Shown: positions 16,658-26,341 of the stretch, one piece after another | Layout of the letters: each line of letters starts with the position of its first letter | Numbering within the stretch: position 1 is the first letter of the stretch | Assembly: GCA_051955985.1 (NCBI GenBank) | Contig: JBQCGD010000027.1 | Coordinates: forward strand, 42,310 to 106,309 | Direction of reading: 5' to 3' | DNA from: DATKPA01 sp051955985 | GTDB taxonomy: Bacteria; Planctomycetota; Phycisphaerae; WQYP01 | DNA length: 64,000 nucleotides | The notes under the pieces: model-generated | What the model was told of the DNA's origin: nothing | Database searches by the model: none | The model's input: only the letters and a program-made list of their open reading frames with translations | Made by a program: the position numbers and the translations under genes

Positions 16658-18280
16658 TCAATCGGGCAGGGTGGACGTCCTTTGCAGCAGAATGATATAG
16701 CCGGGGATGCGTGCGTTGCCGTCCTTTCGGAGAATCACTTCGCGTGCCGAACGCTCAAGAAGGCCGCTCGCACCGGCGAGGCGGCGCACATACGCCAGAG
16801 AATGCGCGAAGCGGCGTGTGGCTCGCAGCAGGACGTCCTGACCGTCGGACGCTTCGATGGAGCACGCAAAAAGACCGCCAGGCCGTAGGGCGGCGGCCAC
16901 GGCGGCAAAGAGCGCCTCGAGCTCGCCGACGTACAGGAAGAGGTCGCCGGCCAGGATGAGGTCGTAGGCAGCCAGGCGCTCGCGGAGCAGGGGCCTCATG
17001 TCGCCGAGGACGAGTTCGTCGTACACGCCTCGGGCCCTCGCTGCATCGATCATCTTGGGAGCGAAGTCGACGCCGACGATCCGGGTGGCATGGGGGCGAA
17101 ACTGAACGGCGCACAGACCGGTCCCGCAGCCGAGATCAAGGATCTCACGCGTCGTCCGCTCTTTCTCCCCGGGGAGCGCGAGAACGTCTTGCAGGAAAAA
17201 CTCAGGAACGCGGTATTCCAAGGCGCCGACGAGGTGCCGATCAAAATCGGCGGCGTAGTCGTCAAAAATCATGCGGACGTAAGAGGCCGGCATGGTGCGG
17301 GTGCTTTCACCGGCGGCGATCGCGGCGAGTTCGAAGCGGTAAACCTCGGAGCCGGGGTCGATGGCGAGGGCAGCTTCGTAGGCGACGCGGGCCTCGTCGG
17401 GCCGGCCGAGTTTCACGAGGGCGAGGGCCTTGGAGCGATGAAGCTGGGCATCGCGCGGCGCGAATTGAAGGGCGTGCACTGCGGCATCGAGCGCTTCGGC
17501 AAAGGATCCGGCGGCGAGAAGCGCACCAGTGAGATTGAGCGAGGCGCTCGTGAGTCGCGGGCTGAGTGACAAGGCGCGTCGAAAGGCGTCGACAGCGTCG
17601 TTCCGGCGGTCGCGTCGCCAGTAGGCGGTCCCGAGATTGTTGTGGGCCTCCGGGAAATCCGGCTTGAGCGCGATGGCGCTTCCGAAGGCGGCGATCGCTT
17701 CATCCAATTGATTCATTTCCAGCAGCGTGTTGGCCAGGTTGTTGTAAGCCGACGGCGAATTGGGTCGGCAGGCGATGGCGTAACGGAATTCGGGGATTGC
17801 TTCGGCGTGCTGACCGGCGGCGGCGAGCGCAGCGGCAAGGTGATGATGGGCGGCGGCGTTGTTCGGCTGCAACTGGAGAGCGGCCCGAAACGCTGTAATC
17901 GCATCGGGGAAACGGCCCTTGTCCCTAAGGGCGATGCCGAGGTTCTGGTGGATCGCAGCATTTTGCGTGTGGCGTGCCGCGGCGGGCGTCAGCAGCGCGA
18001 TGGCGTCATCGACGCGCCCGGAGACGCGAAGAATTTCTCCGAGATTCGAGTGAAACTCGGGATCGGCGGGGTTGATCGTGATGGCCTGGCAGATCATCTT
18101 CTCGGCGGTGGCCGGATCGCCGGACTGATGGGCGATGAGTCCGAGAAGGTGAAGAGCCTGCGCGTGATTGGGGTCGGCAGCAAGAAGCTGCTGGTAGATC
18201 TGCCGAGCCTCCGGGAGCTGGCCGCTCTGATGATACTGAATGGCGAGTTGGAGGGCCTGGGCGGGGCTGACATGCGTCAT
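16658..18280 (-). CDS. TPR-repeat protein fused to a SAM-dependent methyltransferase
   Basis: This is a 540-aa protein. Residues 1 to about 330 are nine or so tetratricopeptide repeats (for example NLGIALRDKGRFPDAITAFR, HNNLGTAYWRRDRRNDAVDA). The C-terminal 200 residues are a class I methyltransferase: motif I ILDLGCGTGLCAV near residue 372, motif II VGVDFAPKMIDAAR, then LILAGDLFLYVGELE. MPASYVRMIFDDYAADFD before motif I is the lead-in typical of TPR-methyltransferase proteins. The partner selected by the TPRs is unknown. The start MTHVSPAQAL follows AAAGGA at 5-base spacing. Confidence 0.88.
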   Translation of the reverse strand: MTHVSPAQALQLAIQYHQSGQLPEARQIYQQLLAADPNHAQALHLLGLIAHQSGDPATAEKMICQAITINPADPEFHSNLGEILRVSGRVDDAIALLTPAAARHTQNAAIHQNLGIALRDKGRFPDAITAFRAALQLQPNNAAAHHHLAAALAAAGQHAEAIPEFRYAIACRPNSPSAYNNLANTLLEMNQLDEAIAAFGSAIALKPDFPEAHNNLGTAYWRRDRRNDAVDAFRRALSLSPRLTSASLNLTGALLAAGSFAEALDAAVHALQFAPRDAQLHRSKALALVKLGRPDEARVAYEAALAIDPGSEVYRFELAAIAAGESTRTMPASYVRMIFDDYAADFDRHLVGALEYRVPEFFLQDVLALPGEKERTTREILDLGCGTGLCAVQFRPHATRIVGVDFAPKMIDAARARGVYDELVLGDMRPLLRERLAAYDLILAGDLFLYVGELEALFAAVAAALRPGGLFACSIEASDGQDVLLRATRRFAHSLAYVRRLAGASGLLERSAREVILRKDGNARIPGYIILLQRTSTLPD

Positions 18281-18387
18281 GCCGATCCTTTCAACTTCGG
18301 CTGCGAGTTGACCATGGGTGCGTGCCGCCAATAATACCACGCGGCCTGCGGGTGGGCTGGACCAGCGAAAGTGGATTTGTGACGACG

Positions 18388-19614
18388 ATGCACGATGAAA
18401 CGGAATCCGTACTGGCGGCCCACGAGCGCGAGACCGTGCTGCGCATCATGTCGGCCGCCTCGTTCCTGATTTTCTTCCAATCGTACCTGGTCGCGCCGCT
18501 GATCCCGTCGCTGGCCATCGAACTGCATGCATCCCAGGTGGCGCTGGGATGGCTGGTGCCGGCGTACATGCTCGCATACGGATTTTCGACATTGTTTTAC
18601 GGCCCCCTGTCGGATCGTATCGGCCGTAAACCGGTGCTGTTGCTGCTGCTCGGCTGCATGGCGCTGACGACGGCGGGAACCGCCAGTTCGCAGACCATCG
18701 GGCAGTTGCTGGCTTGGCGGGCGATCGCGGGGGTGGCGGCCGGCGGCATCATTCCAATTGCGCTGGCGCTGATGGGCGACCTGTTTCCCTATTCGCAGCG
18801 AGGGCACGCGATCGGGTGGATCTTCGGCGCCATCGCAGGCGGGATGGCGTTTGGCTCGACGCTCGGGGCGCTGCTGAATCCCGTGCTGGGGTGGCGCATG
18901 GTGTTCCTGCTCATCGCGGTGATCTCGGCTGCGACGTTCTGGATGGCCTGGGTGCATCGGGCGATGCTCGGGACCACGACGCGCGATCATCCACTGACGT
19001 TCCGCCACGCCTTTCGCGGGTACGCCGCGCTCCTCCAGAATGTGCGCGGATTCCGAACGTACCTGTTCATCATGATCAACGGGATGTTTCACTCCGGCAT
19101 CTTCACGTGGCTGGGCCTCTATTTTTCGAAGCGCTACGGACTGGGAGACCGCGGCATCGGGTTGGCACTGCTTGGGTACGGCATTCCGGGAATGCTGCTG
19201 GGCCCGACGATCGGACGCATCGCGGATCGGATCGGGCGGAGGGTCTTGATCCCCCTGGGATTTGTCGTGGCGGCGCTCGCCGCGGGATTGCTGGCGCCGC
19301 AGGTTCCCCTCTGGGTTGCGTGTGCGGCGGCGACGCTGCTGTCGCTGGGATACGACATGAGCCACCCGCTGCTGGCGGGAATCGTGACGAACCTCGACCC
19401 GGCGCGGCGCGGACAGGCGATGGGGTTGAATGCGTTTGTGCTCTTCATGGGATTCGGGCTGGGGGCACTCGTTTTTCAGGCAGCGCTGCACTGGGGGTTT
19501 GCATGGGCGTTGCTCATTTTTGCAGGGACGCTATTTGTGCTCGGTCTTGTGGCCGCCGTGCTTTTCCAGGAAGAGCGCGGACATCTTCCGACGGGCGGGC
19601 GCCAGAGCGATTAG
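18388..19614 (+). CDS. MFS transporter (drug/sugar efflux type)
   Basis: This 408-aa major facilitator has about 12 hydrophobic segments and the signature loop after helix 2, GPLSDRIGRKPVLLLL. A second copy follows helix 8 (GRIADRIGRRVLIPL). It belongs to the 12-TM proton-coupled group that includes arabinose-efflux-like and multidrug exporters; the substrate is not predictable. ATG at 18388 and an in-frame GTG nine bases earlier are both possible starts, and neither has a clear ribosome binding site. Its TAG stop overlaps the stop of the convergent gene at 19611-19613. Confidence 0.88.
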   Translation: MHDETESVLAAHERETVLRIMSAASFLIFFQSYLVAPLIPSLAIELHASQVALGWLVPAYMLAYGFSTLFYGPLSDRIGRKPVLLLLLGCMALTTAGTASSQTIGQLLAWRAIAGVAAGGIIPIALALMGDLFPYSQRGHAIGWIFGAIAGGMAFGSTLGALLNPVLGWRMVFLLIAVISAATFWMAWVHRAMLGTTTRDHPLTFRHAFRGYAALLQNVRGFRTYLFIMINGMFHSGIFTWLGLYFSKRYGLGDRGIGLALLGYGIPGMLLGPTIGRIADRIGRRVLIPLGFVVAALAAGLLAPQVPLWVACAAATLLSLGYDMSHPLLAGIVTNLDPARRGQAMGLNAFVLFMGFGLGALVFQAALHWGFAWALLIFAGTLFVLGLVAAVLFQEERGHLPTGGRQSD

Positions 19615-21566
19615 CGGGCGGCCTTCATCGGCGCATAACGGTAATAGACTTCCAGCGAAAGCGTGGCAAGGGCCGTCGTGTAAATGCGGCCGCCGCGGGA
19701 TCCCCATTCGCTGTCGGTGGTCCAACTGCCCGCCGTGGCGCCGGTCCGGTCCTGCAGCTCCAGCAGGAGGCGCGACATCCGGGCATTCCAGCGTCGCCAG
19801 GGTTCGCCCTGGAGTTGCATGAGCGCGAGCGAACCGTAGTAGATGTAGTAGAAGTTCAGGGAATCCCGCGAGGGAAGTTTGCGGTCGAGATAATCGGCAA
19901 CCTCCTGGGCCTGTGCGGCGCTGATCTGCTGACCGAGGAGGAGCCGGGCGAAGGTGGCCTCGGCAGTCATGGTGGAGGTGGGAAGGGCTGTGAGATAACC
20001 GGCGAGCATTCCTTCTCGACCGGTGCTGACGCTGCCGAGATAGTCGAACACTTTTCGCCGGACCTCGTCGGGAATTTTGAAACCGGTGCGTTCGGCGCTA
20101 TGAAGCGCCATGACCTGCCAGCCGGTGACGCTGGTGTCGGTGAAGAGATCGCGCGGCGAATAGCGCCACGCCCCGGCGCCGTTCTGCGCATCCAGGATGA
20201 ACTGGGCGGCGCGATGCGAGGCTTCAATGATGCGGGCATCGTTGGTCATTGCGGCAGCTTCTCCCATGGCGAGCGACGCGATGCCCTGGTCGTACATGTT
20301 GCCGTCGCCACGGAGATCGCCGTCGGCCCCTTCGCGCGCGATAAGATAATCGATTCCTTTCCGCACCGTCTGCTGATACGGGCCGGCGTGATTGGGCGTG
20401 TGGTTGGAGGCGAGGAAGCAAAGGACCGAAAGGCCGGTGAGGGCGGTGTCGTGGGCGTCCTTGTCCCCTTCGCGCATTTCGCCCATGACCTTGGTCCAAT
20501 GCCCATCGGGTTGCTGCATTCGCGAGAGATACGCGAGCGCGCGGGAGACGGCGGCCTCGGTCTCCGGGGTGCCTCCGAATTTTTCGAGGGCGCGTTGTCT
20601 CTCATCGAAACTGCGTTGCGGCATCACCGCGCCGGGATTCGACGGAACAACCGGGGGCGCAATCGGCGGCGGCAGGTGATCGATGGTATGGGCGGACTCG
20701 CCGGGAATTCCCTGGTTGGTGAGCATGGAATACGCGCGGCCCGTGCCGGAGCCGGCCCCATGGCCGCCGGACCCTTCCCCCTGCGCGAGCGACGCCGGCG
20801 GGGCCCCGAGCGAGCCGATTCCGGCACCGAGGACGGGCGACGTCGCACGGCCGAGGCGGGCGTCCACGGGGCCGGGCATGCGGGCTTGTTCGTGGGCGCC
20901 TTCCACCTGCGGGGCGGGAAGCGGCGTGGAGGTTCGCATCGGGGTGATTTCCGGCCGAACCGGGAGGAGGGGTGTCTCAACGTCGGGCGCCGGCGGGGCG
21001 GAAGGGATTGTCGGCGCGATCGGGTTCTGGCTCGAAGACAGTTGCCGCAGTTCGTCGCGGGGAACGCCTGCCGGCGCGAGCGTTGGCGCGGCAGGCGGAA
21101 GCGGCGAATCGACATGCTGCTGCGGCGTTTCGGCAATTTTGGTCGGGGACGGCGCATTGGCCACCTGCTGGCGAACCTGCTCCCGCACCTCAAATTCCCG
21201 GGAAAGCTGCACATTCACGGCCGGCGTCATGGGCTCGTTGCGCACCCACCGCACAATCTGGTGGGTGACGCCGACCGCACTGAACAAAAGGGCGATGAGC
21301 ACATGCAGCAGCACGGACACGATAAGGCATTTCTTCAGCAGGCTCATGCGGCGCGGATCGACGTAACGGAATCCTGCGATCGCCAGGATCAGCAGGCAGA
21401 GCGTGCTGGCGAAGACCCACCAGTTCGCCACCTCTCCCGACGGGAGACCGTAGGCGATGACCCACACGCCGCCGGCAATGACGCCCAGCACGATCAGGGA
21501 ACTGGCGACCGCCGCGAATTTCGCGCGGCCGTCGTTGCTTGTCGATCTGTCCAGAAGTTCGGTCAT
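19611..21566 (-). CDS. TonB-like membrane protein fused to terpene-cyclase-like alpha/alpha toroid
   Basis: This is a 651-aa protein. Three hydrophobic segments (about residues 20-40, 48-66, 80-100) anchor it. A long Pro/Ala/Glu-rich linker follows (about 110-330), like the periplasm-spanning part of TonB. The C-terminal 300 residues contain prenyltransferase/squalene-cyclase type repeats (ALAYLSRMQQPDGHWTKV, GIDYLIAREGADGDLRG, AAQFILDAQNGAGAWRYSP, QDRTGATAGSWTT). The QW-like G.W units support the fold, but no DDTA/DCTAE cyclase motif is visible, so it is probably a binding domain rather than an enzyme. The gene begins one base after exbD ends, which ties it to the ExbB/ExbD motor. Confidence 0.82.
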   Translation of the reverse strand: MTELLDRSTSNDGRAKFAAVASSLIVLGVIAGGVWVIAYGLPSGEVANWWVFASTLCLLILAIAGFRYVDPRRMSLLKKCLIVSVLLHVLIALLFSAVGVTHQIVRWVRNEPMTPAVNVQLSREFEVREQVRQQVANAPSPTKIAETPQQHVDSPLPPAAPTLAPAGVPRDELRQLSSSQNPIAPTIPSAPPAPDVETPLLPVRPEITPMRTSTPLPAPQVEGAHEQARMPGPVDARLGRATSPVLGAGIGSLGAPPASLAQGEGSGGHGAGSGTGRAYSMLTNQGIPGESAHTIDHLPPPIAPPVVPSNPGAVMPQRSFDERQRALEKFGGTPETEAAVSRALAYLSRMQQPDGHWTKVMGEMREGDKDAHDTALTGLSVLCFLASNHTPNHAGPYQQTVRKGIDYLIAREGADGDLRGDGNMYDQGIASLAMGEAAAMTNDARIIEASHRAAQFILDAQNGAGAWRYSPRDLFTDTSVTGWQVMALHSAERTGFKIPDEVRRKVFDYLGSVSTGREGMLAGYLTALPTSTMTAEATFARLLLGQQISAAQAQEVADYLDRKLPSRDSLNFYYIYYGSLALMQLQGEPWRRWNARMSRLLLELQDRTGATAGSWTTDSEWGSRGGRIYTTALATLSLEVYYRYAPMKAAR

Positions 21567-21567
21567 G

Positions 21568-21996
21568 TCATTGGCCAGTGTTGGGGTTCTCGATCACGTA
21601 GCCGATCTTGAGCTGGGAAAAACCAGCCTCGCGTGCCTCGCGCGCCACGCCGGCAAAATACTTCATGATGCTGCGCTCGTCGGCGCGGATGAGGAGGTTG
21701 CGTTCCGGATCGGCCTTCTGCGCCTGCTGGAGCGTCGCGAGCAATTGATCTCCCGTGAGTTCCTTCTGGTCCATCACCACGGTTCCGTCCTGGCGGATGT
21801 TGAGCACGAGATCCTTGCTGGGCGCCGAGATGGGACGAACTGCAGCGGTGCCGGGCAGCTGGATTTTGGCGTCGCGTTCCTCCTTTGCAAATGTTGTGGC
21901 GACGAGGAAGAAGATCAGGAGCAGCAGGAAGACGTCGATCATGTTGGTGACATTGATCGGATACGTTTCGTCCGGCGGCTCGTAGGGAATTCGCAT
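21568..21996 (-). CDS. exbD: ExbD/TolR-family biopolymer transport protein
   Basis: This 142-aa protein has a short cytoplasmic N-terminus, one transmembrane helix with the essential proton-carrying aspartate (Asp21 in NMIDVFLLLLIFFLV), and a periplasmic ExbD domain (LVLNIRQDGTVVMDQKELTG...NLLIRADERSIMKYFA). With ExbB it forms a proton-driven motor that energises TonB-like proteins. The start MRIPYEPPD follows AAGGAG at 5-base spacing. It sits between exbB and the TonB-like toroid gene. Confidence 0.94.
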   Translation of the reverse strand: MRIPYEPPDETYPINVTNMIDVFLLLLIFFLVATTFAKEERDAKIQLPGTAAVRPISAPSKDLVLNIRQDGTVVMDQKELTGDQLLATLQQAQKADPERNLLIRADERSIMKYFAGVAREAREAGFSQLKIGYVIENPNTGQ

Positions 21997-22006
21997 GCTT
22001 GCTCCT

Positions 22007-22822
22007 TCAGGCGGCGGGAACGGGGGTGCTGAGGTCGGCCGAGGTGGAGTGGCGTTCCAGGAACGCCTGCACCGAATCATTAAGTTCGAGAACGCTGCGG
22101 TCGATCAGCGAAAGATAGATGTAGTAGAAAAAAAGGACGGGAACGGCGATCAGCAGGCCTGTCATCGTGGCGACGAGCGCTTCGTAAATGCCGGTGGTAA
22201 GCGCCTCCGAGTGCCCCAAGCCGACGCGCGACGCGGCTTCGAACGCGCGGATCATCCCCCAGACAGTGCCGAGCAGGCCGAGCGTCGGGGTGATCGCGGA
22301 GATGCCGTGCATCAGGCGGAGATTGCGGCGCAGGCGGGCAACTTCCGTGGCGCCTTGGTCTGCGGCGGCCTGTTCGGCGGCGGCCATCGAATCCGGAAGC
22401 TTGCGGATCGCTGACGAAGTGATCCGCGAAACCGCCGAGGGATTCCGGCGGCAGTAGGCGAGGGCGGGCTCGATATCGGCGTTTGCCCCGTGGAAGACTT
22501 TATCCAGTCCGGGAAAGAACGTCGGCGGCAGAATCTGCGACCGGCGAAGCGCCATGCCGCGCTCGATGATGAGCGCCAGCCCGACAAGGCTGCAGACGCC
22601 GAGCGGGATCATCGCCCATCCGCCCTGGGTGAGCAGGTGAAGGAAGGAGAGCTTGGAGGTGTTCTCGGGGGCCGTGTTGTTCTCCGCGGGTGGCGTGTCT
22701 GTCTGCTCGCTCGCCAGGCGCGGCGCCGAAGTTTGCGCCCGCGATGTCGAGACGGACAGAACGAGCACAATGGCGGCAGCAAGAAGAAGGGGATGCAACA
22801 ATCGACGCAACACACGAATCAT
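22007..22822 (-). CDS. exbB: ExbB/TolQ/MotA-family proton channel with N-terminal signal
   Basis: This is a 271-aa protein. Residues 1-30 form a cleavable-looking signal peptide (MIRVLRRLLHPLLLAAAIVL...SRAQ) followed by a Thr/Pro/Glu-rich spacer. Three transmembrane helices characteristic of ExbB come next (WAMIPLGVCSLVGLALIIERG; ITPTLGLLGTVWGMIRAF with the conserved TLGLLGTVxGM; ALVATMTGLLIAVPVLFFYY). The signal-plus-spacer form is the variant seen in Planctomycetes and some Proteobacteria. The start follows GGAGAACCGCAC, 13 bases after the TPR gene. Confidence 0.94.
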   Translation of the reverse strand: MIRVLRRLLHPLLLAAAIVLVLSVSTSRAQTSAPRLASEQTDTPPAENNTAPENTSKLSFLHLLTQGGWAMIPLGVCSLVGLALIIERGMALRRSQILPPTFFPGLDKVFHGANADIEPALAYCRRNPSAVSRITSSAIRKLPDSMAAAEQAAADQGATEVARLRRNLRLMHGISAITPTLGLLGTVWGMIRAFEAASRVGLGHSEALTTGIYEALVATMTGLLIAVPVLFFYYIYLSLIDRSVLELNDSVQAFLERHSTSADLSTPVPAA

Positions 22823-22835
22823 GTGCGGTTCTCCG

Positions 22836-25800
22836 TTAAGGTTTGGCGCTGCTGAGCGCATCGAGCCGCTTCCTGGCAAGCGGGGCGACGTCCGCGTCTT
22901 TGTACTTCTGGACGACCAGTTCAAACTGTTGCCGCGCTTTGTCCGGCTCATGCAGTTCTTCGAAAGCGCGGCCCGCTTCGTAGAGAGCGCGGGCCGACCA
23001 CTGCGGGGCACTGTAAAGAATGTCCACCTTCAGCAGTTCGCGAGCGGCCGCTTCAAACTGCTTTTGTGCGAAATAAGTTTCGCCGGTCTGGAACTGGGCG
23101 CGGGCACCCGTTTCGCCGTTATCTGCGGCGATTGCCTTCGCGTACCAGTCGCGAGCCTCCTCGTATTGCGACCGGTTTTCCAGGGACCACCCGATGCCGA
23201 AGTCGGCGCGCGGAGCCAGCGGCGAATTCGGATGGTCCTTCAGGAACGCCTCGAGCGTCCCCTCGGCAGCCGCGTAATCGCTCGCCTGGTTCTGCGTTTC
23301 ACCCAGCCGCAACTGCGCCAGTGGAGCGACCTCCGCGCCCTGATATTGTTTGATGACGCACTGCTGCAGCGCAATTGCCTCGGGAAACTTGCCCTGCTGC
23401 GCCTCCGCGTCGCCTGCATCGCTGAGCGCCTGCGCCGCCAGCGGATCGCGCGGATTGCCTGCCGCAAACTGCTGCAGGGTTTTCGAGGCGCTCGCCGGGT
23501 GGCCCAGACGCATCTCGCAGCATCCGAGCCAGTACATGGCCACGCCGCGAAGATGGGGATCGCCATGGCTCTCGGCCAGCGAAGCGTTGAGCTGTTCCTG
23601 TGCTTCCGAATATTGCTTCTGCCCGTACAGAAGCTGCGCGAGCTCGACGCGTGCCGCGCCCGTTTGCGCGCCTTCCGGGAACTTCTTCACGAGGCTGTTG
23701 TAAGTGTCGATTGCGTGCGGCAAATCGCCTGCGCCGCGATAAGCCCAGGCAAGATCGTACAGAATGGCGTCACTGGGCGCGGTCCTCGCAAGATCGGAAA
23801 GAATGGCAATCGCATCCTTCGGCTGGTGCAAAGCCGTCAAACACGCAGCACGCTGGTGGCGGGCCTCCGTCACATATTTCCCGTGCGGATAATCCTGCAC
23901 ATAGGCGGCGAATTGATCGGCCGCGGAAGTGAATTGCCCGGATTCCTTTGTCGCCATCGCTCGGACGAACGCCGCCTCTTCCGCCAATGAATTGTGCGGA
24001 TAACTGCGCAGCAGCCGATCGAGGTGCCCCGCCGCATCTGCTTCCTTGTGCTGGCTCATTTCGACGCGCGCCAGCAAATAGAGCGCCGGGGCTGCAATGG
24101 ATTCGTCCGGATCGGCGGCAAGCACCTTGTTGAGAGCATTTGCGGCCTCATCGCCGTCGTGCGATTGCCACGCAAGCTGCGCCGTTTCATACCACGCACG
24201 CTGCACCCAGGGTGATTTCGCATCGCCATCATGCAGCAGGGCATGCAGCGTCTCCTGCGCCCCCGCAACGTCGTTCGACCGCCGTTGCGCCATCGCCAGC
24301 TTGTACTGCGCCTCAAGCCAGCGCGGCGATGCAGCGCCCGGACCGGTAAGCCACGCCTTCAAAGTATTCACGGCCTGCGCATCTTCGCCGCGCTGCAACT
24401 GCGCGTCGCCCAAAAGGAAATTCGCGTCCGCCAGGGCCGGGTCCTCGTTCGCCGCGCCCCCTTTCGTAACATCCAGTAGCCGCTCCTCGGCCGATTTGTA
24501 ATCGCCGCTGAAATACGCCGCCTGCGCACGCCGCCACTGAATGCGGAGCCGCTCGCCTTCATTCGCTGGCGATTTTTCCAGAGGTGCGAGAATCGCGTCC
24601 GCCTTGGAATACTGGCCGATCATCAAAAGCGACTCCCCGTGGAGCAGCGAGGATTCCCGGGCAATCCGCGGATCGCCCCCCTTTTCCGCCGCCTCCGCAA
24701 ACTCGACCGACTTCTCAAATCTGTTCAAGTGGTAGAGGGCCGACGCCTCGTAATAGACCGCCTCCCACGTGTGCGGCGAATGCGGATACTTCTGCCGGAA
24801 CGCCTCCAGCCGCTGCAACGCCACATCATCGTGCCCGAGGCGAAGCTCGCAGTACGCAAGGTCAAACTCCACCTCGGCGGCTTCAGGAATGGCCGCGCCG
24901 GTAAGACGCTCCAGCGCGCGGGCCGCGGCATCGAACTTCCCATCCAGCAGGTCGCAGCGCGCCTGCCAGTACTCCACCGATGGCGCGAGGGACGGGTAAC
25001 GCTGCGCCGCCGCCGCGAGCGTCTTGCGCGCCTCTTCCCGCCTCCCCGCCTTCACCTGGACAACACCCCGTTCCAGCATCGCCGGAGCCGCGTACTGCGT
25101 CGTCGCATACTGCCTCCCGACACGTTCGAACGTCTCCTCCGCCTGCGCCAGTTTCCCTGCCTGAAGGTAAACCATCCCGAGTCCATACTCGATCGCCGGC
25201 TTCTCCGCCTCCGGGGCGTCCTCTTGCAGTTTCTGGAAATGCCCGATCGCCTCGTCAAACTTCCCCTGCGCCGCGAGAAGCTGGCCAAGCAGAATCTGCG
25301 CATCGTAAATAAACGGCGAGTTGGGATACGTCTCCACGATCGCATTCAGCGTGCGGGCGGCCTCCGCATCATCGCCCAGCGCCCGCTGGTCCAGAGCGCC
25401 GACATAAAGAGCCGACGCCCGGTACCCCGTTTTCGGAAAAGCCGCCAGCAGCCGACGGACTGCATCGAGCGATTCACCAAATTTTTTCATCCGGTAAAGC
25501 GCCTGCGCCTCATTGACGGCAGCGCTTTCGACCTGCGAGCTTTTCGGATATTCGTGCTGCAGGCTCTGAAATGTCGCAACGGCCTGCGCGAGCTCATCCC
25601 GTTGAAGCTGCACCGTGCCCAGAAGAGCCAGCGCTTCGTCCCGTTTGTCAAAGCCTTTGCTCGCCGCGGCGGCCGCAAGATCCAGCTCCGCCGCCCGCAG
25701 GTCGTTCAGGTTGTATTCCGCCACGCCGGCGCCGTAGCGTGCCCGCGTGCTGCGCGGATCGTTCGCATAGGTGCGCAGGAAATCCTGAAACTCCTGCCGA

Positions 25801-25967
25801 GCCAGGTCGTACTGCCCGCGCCCCAGCAAACCCTCCGCCCCGAGCAATTTCTTCTCGGCCGCATCGATGGGAGACGGCGAGCCCTGCTGCGCAGCAGCCA
25901 TCCGCGCCTCCGCCGCTGCCAGCGAAATCAACGCAGCCGCCCGGACTGTTTGTCCCCATTTCATCAA
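22836..25967 (-). CDS. Long periplasmic TPR-repeat protein of the ExbBD operon
   Basis: This is a 1043-aa protein with a short hydrophobic signal-like N-terminus, then about 25 tetratricopeptide repeats to the end (for example QFLRTYANDPRSTRARYGAG, RVGRQYATTQYAAPAMLERG, LEAFLKDHPNSPLAPRADFG). The repeats have the spacing and Gly/Pro edges of YbgF/CpoB and Tol-Pal-associated TPR proteins. It is the first gene of the operon TPR-exbB-exbD-TonB-like. A role as periplasmic scaffold or regulator of the motor is inferred from the order. Most of 25968-26181 upstream shows no feature I can support. Confidence 0.85.
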   Translation of the reverse strand: MMKWGQTVRAAALISLAAAEARMAAAQQGSPSPIDAAEKKLLGAEGLLGRGQYDLARQEFQDFLRTYANDPRSTRARYGAGVAEYNLNDLRAAELDLAAAAASKGFDKRDEALALLGTVQLQRDELAQAVATFQSLQHEYPKSSQVESAAVNEAQALYRMKKFGESLDAVRRLLAAFPKTGYRASALYVGALDQRALGDDAEAARTLNAIVETYPNSPFIYDAQILLGQLLAAQGKFDEAIGHFQKLQEDAPEAEKPAIEYGLGMVYLQAGKLAQAEETFERVGRQYATTQYAAPAMLERGVVQVKAGRREEARKTLAAAAQRYPSLAPSVEYWQARCDLLDGKFDAAARALERLTGAAIPEAAEVEFDLAYCELRLGHDDVALQRLEAFRQKYPHSPHTWEAVYYEASALYHLNRFEKSVEFAEAAEKGGDPRIARESSLLHGESLLMIGQYSKADAILAPLEKSPANEGERLRIQWRRAQAAYFSGDYKSAEERLLDVTKGGAANEDPALADANFLLGDAQLQRGEDAQAVNTLKAWLTGPGAASPRWLEAQYKLAMAQRRSNDVAGAQETLHALLHDGDAKSPWVQRAWYETAQLAWQSHDGDEAANALNKVLAADPDESIAAPALYLLARVEMSQHKEADAAGHLDRLLRSYPHNSLAEEAAFVRAMATKESGQFTSAADQFAAYVQDYPHGKYVTEARHQRAACLTALHQPKDAIAILSDLARTAPSDAILYDLAWAYRGAGDLPHAIDTYNSLVKKFPEGAQTGAARVELAQLLYGQKQYSEAQEQLNASLAESHGDPHLRGVAMYWLGCCEMRLGHPASASKTLQQFAAGNPRDPLAAQALSDAGDAEAQQGKFPEAIALQQCVIKQYQGAEVAPLAQLRLGETQNQASDYAAAEGTLEAFLKDHPNSPLAPRADFGIGWSLENRSQYEEARDWYAKAIAADNGETGARAQFQTGETYFAQKQFEAAARELLKVDILYSAPQWSARALYEAGRAFEELHEPDKARQQFELVVQKYKDADVAPLARKRLDALSSAKP

Positions 25968-26181
25968 GGCTCACTTTCACTCGGTTTCGCATTACCACAA
26001 TGGATCGTAGGTCGCTTCTCTCCCCTGAGACAAGGCACCGTCCCGTTGGTGAGGTGTTGCCACCTCTTCTCAACCCTTTCACCCCTGCCGCCGCCAATCC
26101 AATGGCAACAAATCTCCAACCGGTTGACCCGATCGCCCGTTTTCACGATAATTACCGCTCTTGTTTTTTTGAGGTGCCTCC

Positions 26182-26313
26182 ATGCGGACAGATACAGCAG
26201 TCTTGGCCTCCGGGCCGGCGGTGCTGTTTCACTTCGGGGCTGATGAAGCCGCCGGCGTGCCTGTCCGCATCGTTATTGAAGTCGCCGTCATCCCGGAGAA
26301 TATTTTACGGTAG
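26182..26313 (+). CDS. Possible 43-aa leader or small protein
   Basis: The reading MRTDTAVLASGPAVLFHFGA ends VEVAVIPENILR-type (43 residues) with a GAGGTG element just upstream of the ATG. It has a protein-like amphipathic pattern and lies 29 bases before the stem-loop that precedes cimA. It holds no run of Val, Leu or Ile codons that would mark a classical attenuator peptide. It may simply be an open frame. Confidence 0.3.
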   Translation: MRTDTAVLASGPAVLFHFGADEAAGVPVRIVIEVAVIPENILR

Positions 26314-26341
26314 GGCTTCCTTCTGATTTACTGAAAAATGG

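Noticed and set aside
19611..19614. Overlapping stop codons of convergent genes as a regulatory device
   Set aside because: The MFS stop and the toroid-protein stop share two bases; tight packing in a compact genome explains this.
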